Assembly: GCA_024195585.1 (NCBI GenBank) | Contig: SWBL01000105.1 | Location: 1 to 64,000, forward strand | DNA length: 64,000 nucleotides | Direction: 5' to 3' | Origin: Aureobasidium sp. EXF-3400 | Lineage: Eukaryota; Ascomycota; Dothideomycetes; Dothideales; Saccotheciaceae | Part shown: positions 12,112 to 23,811 of the stretch, piece after piece | How the letters are laid out: each line of letters begins with the position of its first letter | Numbering within the stretch: position 1 is the first letter of the stretch | The notes under the pieces: model-generated | The model's database searches: none | What the model was told of the DNA's origin: nothing | The model's input: only the letters and a program-made list of their open reading frames with translations | Program-made: the position numbers and the translations under genes

Positions 12112-12674
12112 CTTGCGTGATCTTAACAGGCTCTTCCAGTTGAGGGTGACGTTGTCAAATCGAAAGAGTTACGAATCAGGTACTCACCGGAAACGCCGAG
12201 GTTATACTCTCTGGTTATAGGAAACCCATTCTCTTTGTCTCCTGAGTTTGCAATGTTCCCAATATGACCGCATTGGGCCAATCAAAGAGATGTTCGACAG
12301 TCTTTATTCATGAATCTGAGAGCGACATACGAAAGCCCGGTATGTTGACCCGCGGGTCATCACAATCAGAAGCATGCTTCATGATGAAATTAGTCAACAA
12401 AGAAGTCAGGATTTCCTATTCTCGGAAACAGGAAAGTGGACCAAACTTGAACCGCAAGTACAACCCGCGAAAAAATAGCAAGAAGAACCAAGAAAGCCAC
12501 AAATAACGGAAAGAGCATTTCAAAGAAGCATTCCGAGATTCAGACACTAGGTTCAACAGTGATATCAAAAGAAAAAAAAAGAAAATCAAGTACCAAGAAG
12601 ATGGACTATGTGAGCATCGCGCAAAATCCGATGTCGAGTATTGTAAGCTCTATCTGAGGGGGCACGCGCCTACC
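12112..12674. other. Intergenic stretch between kinase-like copies C and D
   Basis: This holds the C promoter and the D 3' flank. It is A-rich on the plus strand from about 12410 to 12600. No gene is seen. Confidence 0.4.
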
Positions 12675-14474
12675 TCAACCGATCGGTTCATTCGGCATAT
12701 CATCTTCGAATGCCTGGCGCAAAAGAATATCGTCAACATAGTCAATTCGAGATACAGATGTCTCAACCCTTTCGTAGTCCAGATCAGGGTCCCAGAAGGC
12801 ACGAGTAGCCTCTCCAGCATCAGGACCGACAACAAAACCCTTCAAGGGCGTATCTTGAGGAGCACCTGCTGTTGTGGTCTTTGATCGTCGAGCCTTGTCT
12901 GGTGCTTCTCCATGCGGTGTTTTTGGTGTTGGACCTCCACCACCAGGCCGCTTTATCGGTGAGAAGCCTTCATCGTCGTCATCGTCTTCATCATCATCGT
13001 CGTCGTCGGCCATCTCCCAGTCTTCTGGCTGAGTGACAGGGTAGTCGTCCGAGAACGGGACGCTGGGATTGAGATCATGCTGGCCACTATACTTCGTAGT
13101 ATTAAAACAGTCTCTTGTTTGCATAATCCCACTATACTGATTTACTCCATGATCGACTCTGGCAAGGAGGTCTGTCGGCGTCGGCCGCTGATCGGGAACG
13201 TAGTTAAGACATTGTATGACTGTGTCTTTGAGCAATTTGCTGTAGCCTTGCATTCTTGGGTCGGTATCCTTTTGGTTGACGAAGTTATCGATCCACGAGT
13301 CGCGAGCACTGTATGCTTGACGAGTCCAGTCCGGTTTGATGAACCGTTGAGGAGATATGAGATCTGCCATGATAAGCGCGGCATTCCAAACATTGGTTGC
13401 AGTTGTAATTCTTCTAGGTATATCTGCTAACGTGACACCAGGTCTTGTGTCTCTGACTGGAATGCGATCTGCGTCGTTTTTTGGGAAAAATCGCTCCACG
13501 TCGGGAGCAACGTAACCCGGCGAAAATGCAGCTTCGGAGAGTGTCAGCGGTCTCAAAAGTATCTGCAATATTCAAACAACCTACCGCTCTCAAACTTTCC
13601 CACGCGCGTCTCCTCTGTGTCGCGCGGCGAACATATTATTGCACCCCCGAAATCAGCCAACTAACAGATGCTTTAGCTCAGCCACGTTGACTCAGAAAAG
13701 CGTACACTCACCTTGGCGATGGGATACTTTGGAAAATCGTCCTTGTCGGGCAAGCAAAGGAAGACTGTACTGATGAATTAGTAATGAAAACAAAGCACAA
13801 CCTTGGGGGATGAAGCTTACCATTGCTTGGTTTGAAATCGCTGAAGCACGTATCAGCGTCGTTTATTGATCGATAAAATAGACTTACATGTGAGCTATAG
13901 CTTCGTCTCCTTCAAATCCGTGGCCAGATGGATTATCCATGGTATGTACTGCTCGAGCAAGGTCCTGAAAGACCTTCCAGAGATATGGCTCTGGAAAGGA
14001 AAGCGAACGGTCTCTATACGAGCGGAAGAGTGTCTTCAAGTCTCCTCCAGGGCAATATTCCATGTATAACCGAAAGCAATCTTTATCAGGAAACAACCGA
14101 GAACCCAGGACGTTGATCGTGTTGTTCGATCCATTGGGCATGATCATGCTCATATAATGTTCCCGAGGATATTCTTTGTTAGGGCCGAAGAACTTGTACT
14201 CATCGTTCCAATCTTCCACAGGCCAAGCTTCCTTGACCACCATACGTTCCATGATATTTTGTGTGCTTGGATCGCGTCTGACGAATAAGGCTGCACAGCC
14301 TTGGCCGCCCTCTGTACAGAAATTGTCAGCTTGAATTTGAGAGGAAGAACTCGACTTATCTTAGGTCGTTACTTGTAATGCCTTACCTCCTAATTGTTTC
14401 TGGCCAACCCATTGACCTTCTTCAGGCGCGAACCCTGGTTTACTGCGAATCAAGTTCCACCCGCGTTCCGTCAT
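12675..14474 (-). CDS. Protein kinase-like protein, paralog D, with acidic C-terminal tail
   Basis: Six exons, 14474..14387, 14311..13888, 13840..13821, 13764..13712, 13660..13604 and 13562..12675, encode 509 residues. The start ATG at 14474 gives MTERGWNLIRSK. This copy has a textbook Gly loop, GEGGQG at about 29-34, then VVKE (Lys56), HIDFKPSN (His170, Asp172, Asn177) and ADFGGA (Asp198). PGYVAPD stands for APE. The tail beyond the kinase domain holds a long run of Asp and Glu, then Pro/Gly-rich disordered sequence. The 20-nt and 53-nt exons match those of B and C exactly in length and phase. One intron is doubtful: 13603..13563 is only 41 bp with a GTGGGA donor, but without it the frame stops, so either it is real or the copy has a frameshift. 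Confidence 0.68.
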
Positions 14475-15098
14475 TGTCACAGCCTCTAGCAAACGAAAAG
14501 ACAATGATTATTTGTGGTTCAGCAAGTATAGGAGATGGAAAAAATTTCACTTCTCGAGAGTCAGGTGAAAGTAGCTTCTTTGTGGTTGGATCAATGAGTT
14601 TACCGCATGCGGGCTATTTTTCTATCTTTCTGCTTGCCTGAATAAACAAAGAAACCACTGCTACAATGGACCGGATAAAACTCCATCGAAAGCTGATCTT
14701 CTTGCACTTTATGTGCCGTATATAGCGGAGAACTCCAGCTACAGGAACTGGCAGCGACTGCCGCCGTTCTAATGTGCGACCTGGGCCGAGGACAACCACC
14801 TATAGTCTGCCATCGGCTAGGGGGAGTCGAATGCAGAGCATGTCTGGGAAGGAAAAACCCGTGCAGATACGCTCGTGTACTGCGCTCTCCTAAGGAGAAA
14901 TCAGCATCGTGATCTGACATCGTCGGAAATTGCCGGCACGTCTGTGTAATTCAGACATTCAGATCGACTGGTAGTTCTGCGAGGAATATATGGTAGAAAG
15001 CACTGATCCAGAAGGTAGAGCGAAACCTGATGCAGTAGTGTTTGTGCTGTTTTTCTTTACATCTGTTCGTTGATTTTCGAGCCATGTCAGATGAACGT
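14475..15098. other. Intergenic stretch, no gene seen
   Basis: This lies between the start of paralog D and the stop of swd1. Short minus-strand frames here lack any splice support or recognisable motif. Confidence 0.4.
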
Positions 15099-16496
15099 TC
15101 AATCAGCACGTCGTCGTTTGGTTTGACCGTTGGCTGGCATAGAATCTTCGTCATCTTCGAGAAATTCTGACTCGGGGCCTTGACTCTTGCGACGATACTG
15201 TCCTGCTCCAATTGCAACCATCTCCTCCTCACTGTCACTTGCATGGATGTCCAAGAGGACGGGCATGCGAAACTCATGTTTGACCTGGCCTGGCTTGGCA
15301 GGGTCGACGGTCAAGACATCGACGTGTTCGTCTTCAAGATCAAGACGTCTCTTGTGCAGTTCTTCGATAGGTTGTATGTCAAATTCATCTTCCGCTTCAA
15401 TGTATTCGTTGTTTTCCTCGACTTCAACAAAATCAGGAGCAAGTGCAGACCAGCGCTGTGGCGTGTTGACCGACCAAAGGTAAATGCGACCAGACTCGAC
15501 ACCAGTGGCTGCGACGAACGGTCGTTGAGGGTGCCACTCGACAGCTCCTAGCTCTTCCTTGGGGCCCTCAAGAATCTTGACCAGACTGCCATGACCGCGC
15601 TCCCAGATGTAGATGTCGTGATTCATCAGAGTCGAAGCCATGACATAGTCGCCAGATGGACTAAAAGCAACGTGGTTCCAAGACAGACGGTTGACGACAT
15701 CTTGGAACTTGTGCTCAACCTCCAGGCGCATGTTGTCAAGGTCGAAGGATGGGTCTTCAAGGTCGGGCAGATGAATTGTGCGGATGATGCTGTCAGCCGC
15801 GTTGACCAGTAAATCGCGACCCGATAGAGTAAGACGCAAGAGAAGCAGTGCCTTGACACTAAGTCGAGTCGAATAGATGACTGAGCAAGTGCTCGCCTTG
15901 ATGATGTTGAGCCAGCCCTTTGTGGTGCCGGTAATGATGTAGTTGCCAGACGGGGTGAAGATGGTGACGGTCGTGGTGTTCTTGGCATCTTGGGCAGCTT
16001 GTTTGTCATCTTGCTCGTAAGCAGAGCGCTTGGGGGCTGAGGGAAGAGGTTTTCGGATGGTTGATGATTGGTCGAGCGAGGCCAAAACAGGCTGGGCTTC
16101 GAAGAGAGCGGCGGTACAGAGGAGGTGGTCGTGAGGGTGCAGTTCGGCAATGTAGATAGGAGCACCAAGGTTGACGGTGCGAATGCGCGAGCCGTCGTTC
16201 AGGTCCCACAGGATGGCCTTCCAGTCGACCGACGAGCTGAGCAAATAGCGACCACACGCTGACCAGCTGAGTGACTGAACCTGGCGGCCAGGAGTGTGAC
16301 CACGCAGCTTACGGGCAACACCATGTGTCTCGAGGTCGAAGATGGCTATGGCACCTTTGGCGGTACCAGAGGCAAGCAGGTCGCCCTGGCGGTTGAATCG
16401 CAGACAGACAGCGGCACCAGAACTGCGCAGACGGGCGATGAGCGTCTCTGGCATGTCCTGCGCCAGCACGAAGGGGTCGACCAGGGCGAGATTCAT
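15099..16496 (-). CDS. SWD1: COMPASS subunit Swd1 (RbBP5), WD40 protein
   Basis: A single exon of 465 residues. The opening MNLALVDPF resembles the RbBP5/Swd1 N terminus. WD40 blades follow: LASGTAKGAIAIFDL, LLSSSVDWKAILWDL, then later VMASTLMNHDIYIWE and AATGVESGRIYLW. They make a seven-bladed propeller over about residues 20-350. The C-terminal part is acidic and low in complexity (EEVEENNEYIEAEDEFDI and EFLEDDEDS), which in the family is the segment that contacts Set1, Bre2 and the histone methyltransferase core. Length is slightly above yeast Swd1 (426). The product should act in nuclear H3K4 methylation. It is transcribed divergently from the Pol II largest-subunit gene, about 800 bp away. 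Confidence 0.9.
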   Translation of the reverse strand: MNLALVDPFVLAQDMPETLIARLRSSGAAVCLRFNRQGDLLASGTAKGAIAIFDLETHGVARKLRGHTPGRQVQSLSWSACGRYLLSSSVDWKAILWDLNDGSRIRTVNLGAPIYIAELHPHDHLLCTAALFEAQPVLASLDQSSTIRKPLPSAPKRSAYEQDDKQAAQDAKNTTTVTIFTPSGNYIITGTTKGWLNIIKASTCSVIYSTRLSVKALLLLRLTLSGRDLLVNAADSIIRTIHLPDLEDPSFDLDNMRLEVEHKFQDVVNRLSWNHVAFSPSGDYVMASTLMNHDIYIWERGHGSLVKILEGPKEELGAVEWHPQRPFVAATGVESGRIYLWSVNTPQRWSALAPDFVEVEENNEYIEAEDEFDIQPIEELHKRRLDLEDEHVDVLTVDPAKPGQVKHEFRMPVLLDIHASDSEEEMVAIGAGQYRRKSQGPESEFLEDDEDSMPANGQTKRRRAD

Positions 16497-17292
16497 GCTG
16501 GAGATGAGACGGTGCTATCGGCAACACTATAGTGGCATGGTTTTGAGCAGAATTGGTGGGCGTAGGTCTAATAGTTAGCAAACGACGACAGACGATAGAC
16601 AGCAGAAGCCGCAGAAAGGCATGAGCAAGGGCGACTCTACGTCTCAGACGATAGCCTTTACGAGTTGTTTGAGAGACACGTGTATCGCGTTTGCTCTTCT
16701 CGATCGGATCTTTACTTGCATCAAAGAATTCCGATCAACAGGGAATTCATTGTTCTTGCTCCAATTGTGACTCGCATCGATCTGCAAGTGAGGGCGTGAG
16801 CATAGTGAGCACGTGACTTGTCGGAGGCCAGGGCAGGCACAGAAGCTGGAGGCTCCTTGGTCGGAAAGGAAGTCGCGACCAGCGACGCTTTCACTTTAGC
16901 GGCCGGCGCCTTGCAACATCAACGCCCGTCATATCCCACGCCGACCTCACCCTTGCTACACCCACGCCCTCACCCACCACATCTCCGCGCCCGCCATCTC
17001 CGCTGCGCGCATCTCGCCATCCTCGAGTCGCGTCGCTCCTTCACTCCCGTCGATTTCTTTGCCTTCGCCGCTGCCCGGCTGCGCGCGCGCCGACCGAAAG
17101 GCCAGTCGTTCGACACGCGCTCTCTCGCCAGAGGCAACCGCTTTTCATCTACAATCCTCGACTTCCATCGCAACTGCCATCTGTCCTGGAGATCTCCGGC
17201 CCATCTTCTCTTCGACAGCGCCTTGAACGCGGCAGCTGCTGATCCGATTCTTATACAATTTCTCTTAGCCGTTGCTATCAACATCCGCCACC
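16497..17292. promoter_or_regulatory. Bidirectional promoter region swd1 / RPB1 with two CACGTG boxes
   Basis: The two divergent starts are 796 bp apart. Two palindromic CACGTG boxes lie at 16677-16682 and 16810-16815, the sequence bound by bHLH factors such as Cbf1. The stretch from about 16920 to 17290 is C/T-rich and is probably the RPB1 leader. A plus-strand open frame there (16818..17372) runs out of frame into the RPB1 start and I regard it as untranslated leader. Confidence 0.5.
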
Positions 17293-20200
17293 ATGAACAT
17301 CCACTCTTTTCCCTATTCCAGCGCTCCGCTGAAGACTATCCAGGAGATCCAGTTTGGTCTTTTCTCGCCTGAGGAGATCAAGAACATGAGCGTGTGTCAC
17401 ATCGAATACCCAGAGACCATGGACGAGCAACGGATGCGTCCGCGAGAAAAGGGCTTGAACGACCCCAAGCTTGGTTCCATCGATCGCTCTGTCGCCTGCG
17501 GTACTTGTGGTGAAGACATGCTCGAGTGTCCCGGTCACTTTGGTCACATTGAGCTTGCTGTGCCCGTCTTCCACGTCGGTGTGTTTGCCTGCCACAAGTC
17601 CAACATGTCTGACTGCGCGCTGACCTGTACCAGGTTTTGTCACCAAGATCAAGAAGATCCTCGAATCCGTTTGTCACAACTGTGGCAAGGTCTTGCTTGA
17701 TGAAGTGAGTCGCCCTGCGCGGCTGATGCTGAATTCAATGCCCGACCCTCATGCTAATCATTACTCTTCATAGAGCATCCCCGCTTTCGCCCAAGCTGTC
17801 AAAATGAGAGACCCCAAACGCCGCTTCGATGCTATCCACAGACTGTGCAAGGCAAAGACGACCTGCGACCCCGATGAGGCTGGTGACGATGGAGACGACC
17901 CGAAAGACGCCTTGAAGAAGGGCAAGCGATCACACGGTGGCTGCGGCAACCTGCAACCCACAATTCGCAAGGACGGCCTTAAGCTTACCGGCACCTACAC
18001 CTTCCCCAAGGACGCCGACTCGGAGGCCAAGCCGATAGAGAAGAAGGCCATCACGCCTCAGATGGCGCTCAACGTTTTCCGCAACATTTCGACATACGAC
18101 CTGGCCAGAATGGGCCTCAATGCAGACTACGCTCGTCCCGAATGGATGATCTTGACTGTGCTGCCTGTCCCGCCACCAGCAGTCCGTCCCAGTGTCTCGG
18201 TCGACGGAACAAACCAGGGTATGCGTTCCGAGGATGATTTGACCTTCAAACTCAGTGATATCATCCGGGCAAACGCCAACGTTCGCAAGTGCGAGCTCGA
18301 AGGCTCTCCACACCACGTTATCGCAGAATTCGAGGCACTACTGCAGTTCCACGTCGCCACATACATGGACAACGACATTGCAGGACAGCCCAAGGCTCTG
18401 CAAAAATCCGGCAGACCAGTCAAGGCTATCCGTGCGCGCCTGAAGTCCAAGGAGGGTCGTCTTCGCGGTAACCTCATGGGCAAGCGTGTCGACTTTTCCG
18501 CTCGTACTGTCATTACTGGTGACCCCAATTTGTCGCTGGACGAAGTAGGTGTTCCCAGAAGTACCGCGCGTATCCTCACCTTCCCTGAGACCGTCAACGC
18601 TTTCAACATCGATAAGCTGCAACAACTCGTCCGCAATGGTCCCAACGAACACCCCGGAGCCAAGTATGTCATTCGAGACACTGGTGAGCGCATCGACTTG
18701 CGCCATCACAAGCGCGCTGGCGAGATCCAGCTGCAGTATGGCTACAAGGTTGAAAGACACATCGTCGATGGTGATGTGATTATCTTCAACCGTCAACCTT
18801 CGCTGCACAAGGAGTCCATGATGGGTCACAGAGTCCGTGTCATGCCCTACTCAACCTTCCGCATGAATCTTTCCGTCACCTCGCCCTACAACGCCGATTT
18901 CGATGGTGATGAGATGAACTTGCACGTTCCTCAAAGCCACGAAACTCGCGCAGAAGTCTTGAACCTTTGCATGGTTCCCCTCAACATTGTCTCTCCTCAG
19001 CGAAACGGCCCCTTGATGGGTATTGTGCAAGACACTCTTTGTGGTGTCTACAAGATGTGCCGTCGTGACGTCTTCCTTGAAAAGGAGATGGTCATGAACA
19101 TTCTCATGTGGGTACCCGACTGGGACGGCATCATTCCTCCACCTGCTATTGTCAAGCCTCGCCCGAGATGGACTGGCAAGCAGATTGTTAGCTTGATCGT
19201 CCCCTCTGGCCTCAATCTTGTCCGTGGTGACGCTGAGGGCATGCACCCCCTTAACGACAACGGATTGATGGTCCACGGTGGTGAGTTGATGTACGGTCTG
19301 TTCAGCAAGAAGTCCGTTGGTGCCAGTGGAGGTGGTATCATTCACATTGTTTACAACGAAAAGGGCTGGGAAGCTGCCGTCAACTTCTTCAACGGAGCAC
19401 AGCGTGTTGTCAACTACTGGCTACTGCACAACGGCTTCAGTATCGGCATTGGTGACACAGTCCCTGACGAGGCAACTGCCGAGGCTATCACAGACGCTGT
19501 CAACGAGCAGAAGGCAGAGGTTGCTATCATCACCGAGGCTGCTACTGCTAACGAGCTGGAGGCTCTTCCTGGTATGAACGTTCGTGAGACGTTCGAGAGC
19601 AGAGTGTCCAAAGCTTTGAACAGTGCTCGTGACAACGCTGGTGATCGTACAGAGAAGAGTTTGAAGGATTTGAACAACGCCATTCAAATGGCTCGCTCAG
19701 GTTCCAAGGGTTCAGCTATCAACATCTCGCAGATGACGGCTGTCGTCGGTCAGCAGTCCGTTGAGGGAAAGCGTATCCCCTTCGGCTTCAAGTACAGATC
19801 GCTTCCTCACTTCACCAAGGACGATTACTCTCCCGAGTCTCGCGGTTTCGTCGAAAACTCCTACCTTCGTGGTCTAACACCCTCGGAATTCTTCTTCCAC
19901 GCCATGGCTGGTCGTGAGGGTTTGATCGATACTGCTGTCAAGACTGCCGAAACTGGTTACATTCAGCGTCGTCTTGTCAAGGCCCTCGAAGAAGTTATGG
20001 CCAAGTATGACGGCACCGTGCGCAACTCCTTGGGCGATGTTGTGCAATTCGTCTATGGTGAGGATGGCTTGGATGCCGTGCATATCGAAGGCCAGAAGTT
20101 GGACATCATCAACTGTTCGGACAGTCAATTCGAGAAGAAGTTCCGCATTGATGTCATGGACCCCAAGATGTCACTCTCACCCGACATTCTCGAGCAAGCA

Positions 20201-22741
20201 CATGAGATCGCTGGTGACGTTGAAGTTCAGCGTCACCTCGATACAGAGTACGAAGCATTGCTGGCCGACAGAGCTCTTCTCAGAGACGGTCGCACTGACG
20301 ATGAGGAGACTCATCAACTTCCTCTGAACATCACTCGTATCGTCGAAAGTGCCAAGACCAGATTCCGCATCAAGGATGGCGCTCGAAGTGATCTTCACCC
20401 ATCCGAAGTTATTCCCAAGGTCCAGAACTTGCTCGACCAGATCGTGGTTGTCCGTGGTGATGACCCTCTCTCCCAAGAGGCACAATACAATGCCACCATC
20501 TTGTTCAAGGCCTTGCTTCGATCACGTCTTGCTTTCAAGCGTCTGGTCAAGGAGTACTCTTTGAACAAGTTGGCTCTTGACAACATCCTTGGTGATATTC
20601 TGAACCGCTTCTCAAGATCGCTTGTCAGTCCCGGTGAGATGGTAGGTGTCTTGGCTGCACAGTCTATTGGTGAGCCCGCTACTCAGATGACGCTCAACAC
20701 TTTCCATTTCGCTGGTGTGTCGTCCAAGAACGTTACTCTTGGTGTGCCTCGTCTGAAGGAGATTTTGAACGTCGCTACCAACATCAAGACCCCTTCCATG
20801 ACTGTCTACCAATCTGCCGAGAACCGTCTTGACCAGGAAGCTTGCAAGAGACTTCGCAGTCTTGTTGAGTACACCAGCTTGCGATCCATTACCGAGAAGA
20901 CTGAGATTTGGTTCGACCCTGATATCCAATCTACTGTCGTTGAACTCGACAGGGATATGGTAGAGTCTTACTTCATCATCCCTGAAGAGAACGCAGAGAG
21001 TCCCGATACTTACTCCAAGTGGCTATTGCGTATTGTTCTTGGTCGTAGACAACTCTTGGACAAGGGCCTCTCAGTCGCTGATGTTGCCGCTGCGATCAGA
21101 AATGTTTACAACCATGAGATGTCCATCATCTTCAGTGACGACAACGCTGATGAGCTCGTTATCCGCATCAGACCTTCAAACCAGATCATGGAATCTAAGG
21201 AAGACGATGATACCGCCCTCGAGGCCGATCTTGTCATCCAGAGGCTCGAAAACCATCTGCTGGACCAAACCAGGCTTCGTGGTGTCGCAGGTGTAGAGCG
21301 TGCTTTCGTCAACTTCAAGGAGCGCCTGCGCGTGAAGGAAGATGGTGGTCTCACCATGTCCAAGAGCGACCCTCTTTGCAAGGAATGGTTCTTGGATACC
21401 AGTGGAACTGCTCTCAAGGAAGTCCTTACTGTTGAAGGCACTGACCCTACTCGCACCTACACCAACCACTTCATCGACATCTTCAGCGTGTTCGGTATTG
21501 AGGCTACCAGATCTGCCTTGATGAGAGAACTCAAGCAAGTGCTTTCCTTCGACGGTTCTTACGTCAACCATCGCCATCTTGCTCTCTTGGTCGACATTAT
21601 GACCGCTCGCGGTAACCTCATGGCTGTCACTCGTCACGGTATCAACCGTGCTGATACTGGTGCATTGATGCGTTGTTCATTCGAAGAAACGGTTGAGATT
21701 CTGTTTGAAGCTGCCTCCTCTGGTGAGCTTGACGACTGCCGTGGTGTTTCCGAGAACATTATTCTTGGCCAACTTGCCCCTTCGGGTACCGGTGAGTTCG
21801 ATGTTCTCTTGGATCAGCAGATGCTCAGCACTGTTGTCTCTCGTCACCACGGAATGGGTGCTGGTACTCAAGCTGGAGCCGCTCCTCTGGACGGTGCCAT
21901 GACTCCCTACGATATGGGATCCCCTCTTGCCGAAGGCGATTACGGCACCGCAGACTACGGTGCTTCATTCTCTCCTATGGTCCAAGCAGGCGGCGACGAG
22001 ATGGGTGGCTTCTCTGCCTACCAAGGTGGAAGCTTCAGCCCTTACAGTGGCGGTCAGAGTCCTGGTTACGCACCGACAAGTCCCTTCAGCATGGGCACAA
22101 GTCCCTCGTCGCCTGGATACGCCTCGCCTTCGTCACCTGGATACTCGCCCAGATCACCTGGTGCAGCTCTTGGCAGTCCCGGCTATGGTATGGGTTCACC
22201 CGCAAGCCCGGCATACAACCCGACATCGCCTACTTACTCGCCCACATCTCCTGCATACGGCAAGGGATCTCCCACTTCTCCTTCGTACTCTCCCACATCC
22301 CCCAGCTACTCTCCAACCTCGCCTAGCTACTCGCCTACGTCGCCGAGTTACTCTCCCACTTCGCCTTCTTACAGCCCCACTTCTCCGGCTCACAGAGGAT
22401 CGGGCATTTCTCCCACCTCTCCACGCTACAGCCCGACTTCGCCGGCATACTCACCTACATCACCTGCATACAGCCCAACCAGTCCTTCGTACAACCCTGG
22501 CGGTGCCTCGCACTCACCTACGTCGCCCAGCTACAGCCCGACGTCGCCAGTGTACAGTCCCACCAGTCCGGCACAGCAGAGCTACTCCCCTACGTCTCCA
22601 CAGTACACTCCCAACTCTCCCGGCCAAGCCTCGCCTAAGTACTCACCTACCAGCCCCAAGTACTCGCCCAAGTAAGTCACGAACGTCTTCTCATCCTATC
22701 AGCATATACTAATGATTCTTCCCAGCTCGCCTGGCCAATAA
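17293..22741 (+). CDS. RPB1: DNA-directed RNA polymerase II largest subunit Rpb1
   Basis: Four exons, 17293..17578, 17634..17704, 17774..22671 and 22726..22741, encode 1756 residues. The N terminus has the clamp-core zinc ligands ([17 protein letters not shown], then CHNCGKVLL across intron 1). The catalytic NADFDGDEM has Asp494, Asp496 and Asp498 for the two Mg ions. The trigger-loop region reads [19 protein letters not shown]. The C-terminal domain starts near residue 1545 with degenerate repeats. It then runs through consecutive YSPTSPS heptads, with Ala, Arg, Val, Gln or Lys at position 7 in the distal part. The last four residues (SPGQ) come from a 16-nt terminal exon. Length and motif order are those of the family, and identification is certain. 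The start codon context CCACCATGAA is good. Confidence 0.97.
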
Positions 22742-23811
22742 GCGAACGAAGCGAGCAGTTGCCCAGCTGAGACGTACCCTTTGTTGGGTCCACGTCTTCT
22801 TTCGGGCTAGGATTGATACGAACAGCTCGAAACTATACAAAGCCTCGGCGTTGTTTTAGGGAGACGAGCATGAGCGTCAAGAGCACCACAAGCAGGTGCA
22901 TCAAGGGAATTGATCGGGTGTTTTTTTCCCGCTAGTTCTGTTTCACTTCTCGAATTCTTTCTCGTAGGCGCGGGAAAGGGATGGGTTCTCCCATTTTTGT
23001 TTTTCTCTCAAGGCTCGCAAAATTGCATATGGGGAACGAGCCAGAGCGTATCAGAAGATGATTTTCTTTTCTTGCGACAAAGATAAATTAAAGATGAGCA
23101 ATAACACAAATGCAAAAGGTTGAATAATTCATTCATTGAATTTTGAAAGATACCAGTGGAAGGTTTGACTAACATGACTCTTGGCATGCCTTCCTAGTTT
23201 GATATCATGGTAAGTTCAGCAAACACAGATTCCTGACGCCATGTATAGTTACTTCCTAAAGCCATTCAACTGATGTGTAAGTTACTGATTGTGTGACGGC
23301 CTCGCATTTTCAAGTGAACGGGCACCAACCCTGTCCTTTTTCATGACCACAACTTTCCAGGTCGACTGCATAAACTCACTACCTTTCGGAATGCATCGCA
23401 AAATTGTCGTCGTCATGGTCGCAGCAATTTACTGTATATCTGGTCATCGAGATAAATACCAGGCGGACGGGAGAAGAACAAATCCATCAGCCATGAGAGC
23501 AACAGCAGATAAGTAAACTACCGAATCAACAGACGACCGGAGACGAAGAAGGTACTGGCATACACGAATGGAGAAGAAAGAACAGGAAGAGAGATGGAGA
23601 GTCAAAAATTGAATGTTATCTGAGATAGATTTTGGCAGGCAGGGCAACATGAGTTCTATAGATCAAGGGCAAGGAAGTTGGAAAGAGCGAACAAGTCCAA
23701 CCGATCCCGTCAACATCATTCCATCCTCCATTCCACAATCATGAAATCGACCGCTCTCAAAACTTTTGGTCCAACAGTATGATACCTCCAACCAAACACC
23801 CAAAAAGGCCC
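22742..23811. other. Convergent 3' flanks of RPB1 and the RNase H-like gene
   Basis: 1.07 kb of 3' flank. It contains T-rich and A-rich runs (about 22920-23130) suited to 3' end formation. I find no gene. Confidence 0.4.

Noticed and set aside
16818..17372. 184-codon plus-strand frame ahead of RPB1
   Set aside because: It overlaps the RPB1 start out of frame and is C/T-rich leader with low-complexity translation.
21927..22712. 261-codon frame in the Rpb1 CTD region
   Set aside because: It arises from the repetitive Tyr-Ser-Pro codons read in another frame, giving only Arg/His/Pro/Leu repeats.
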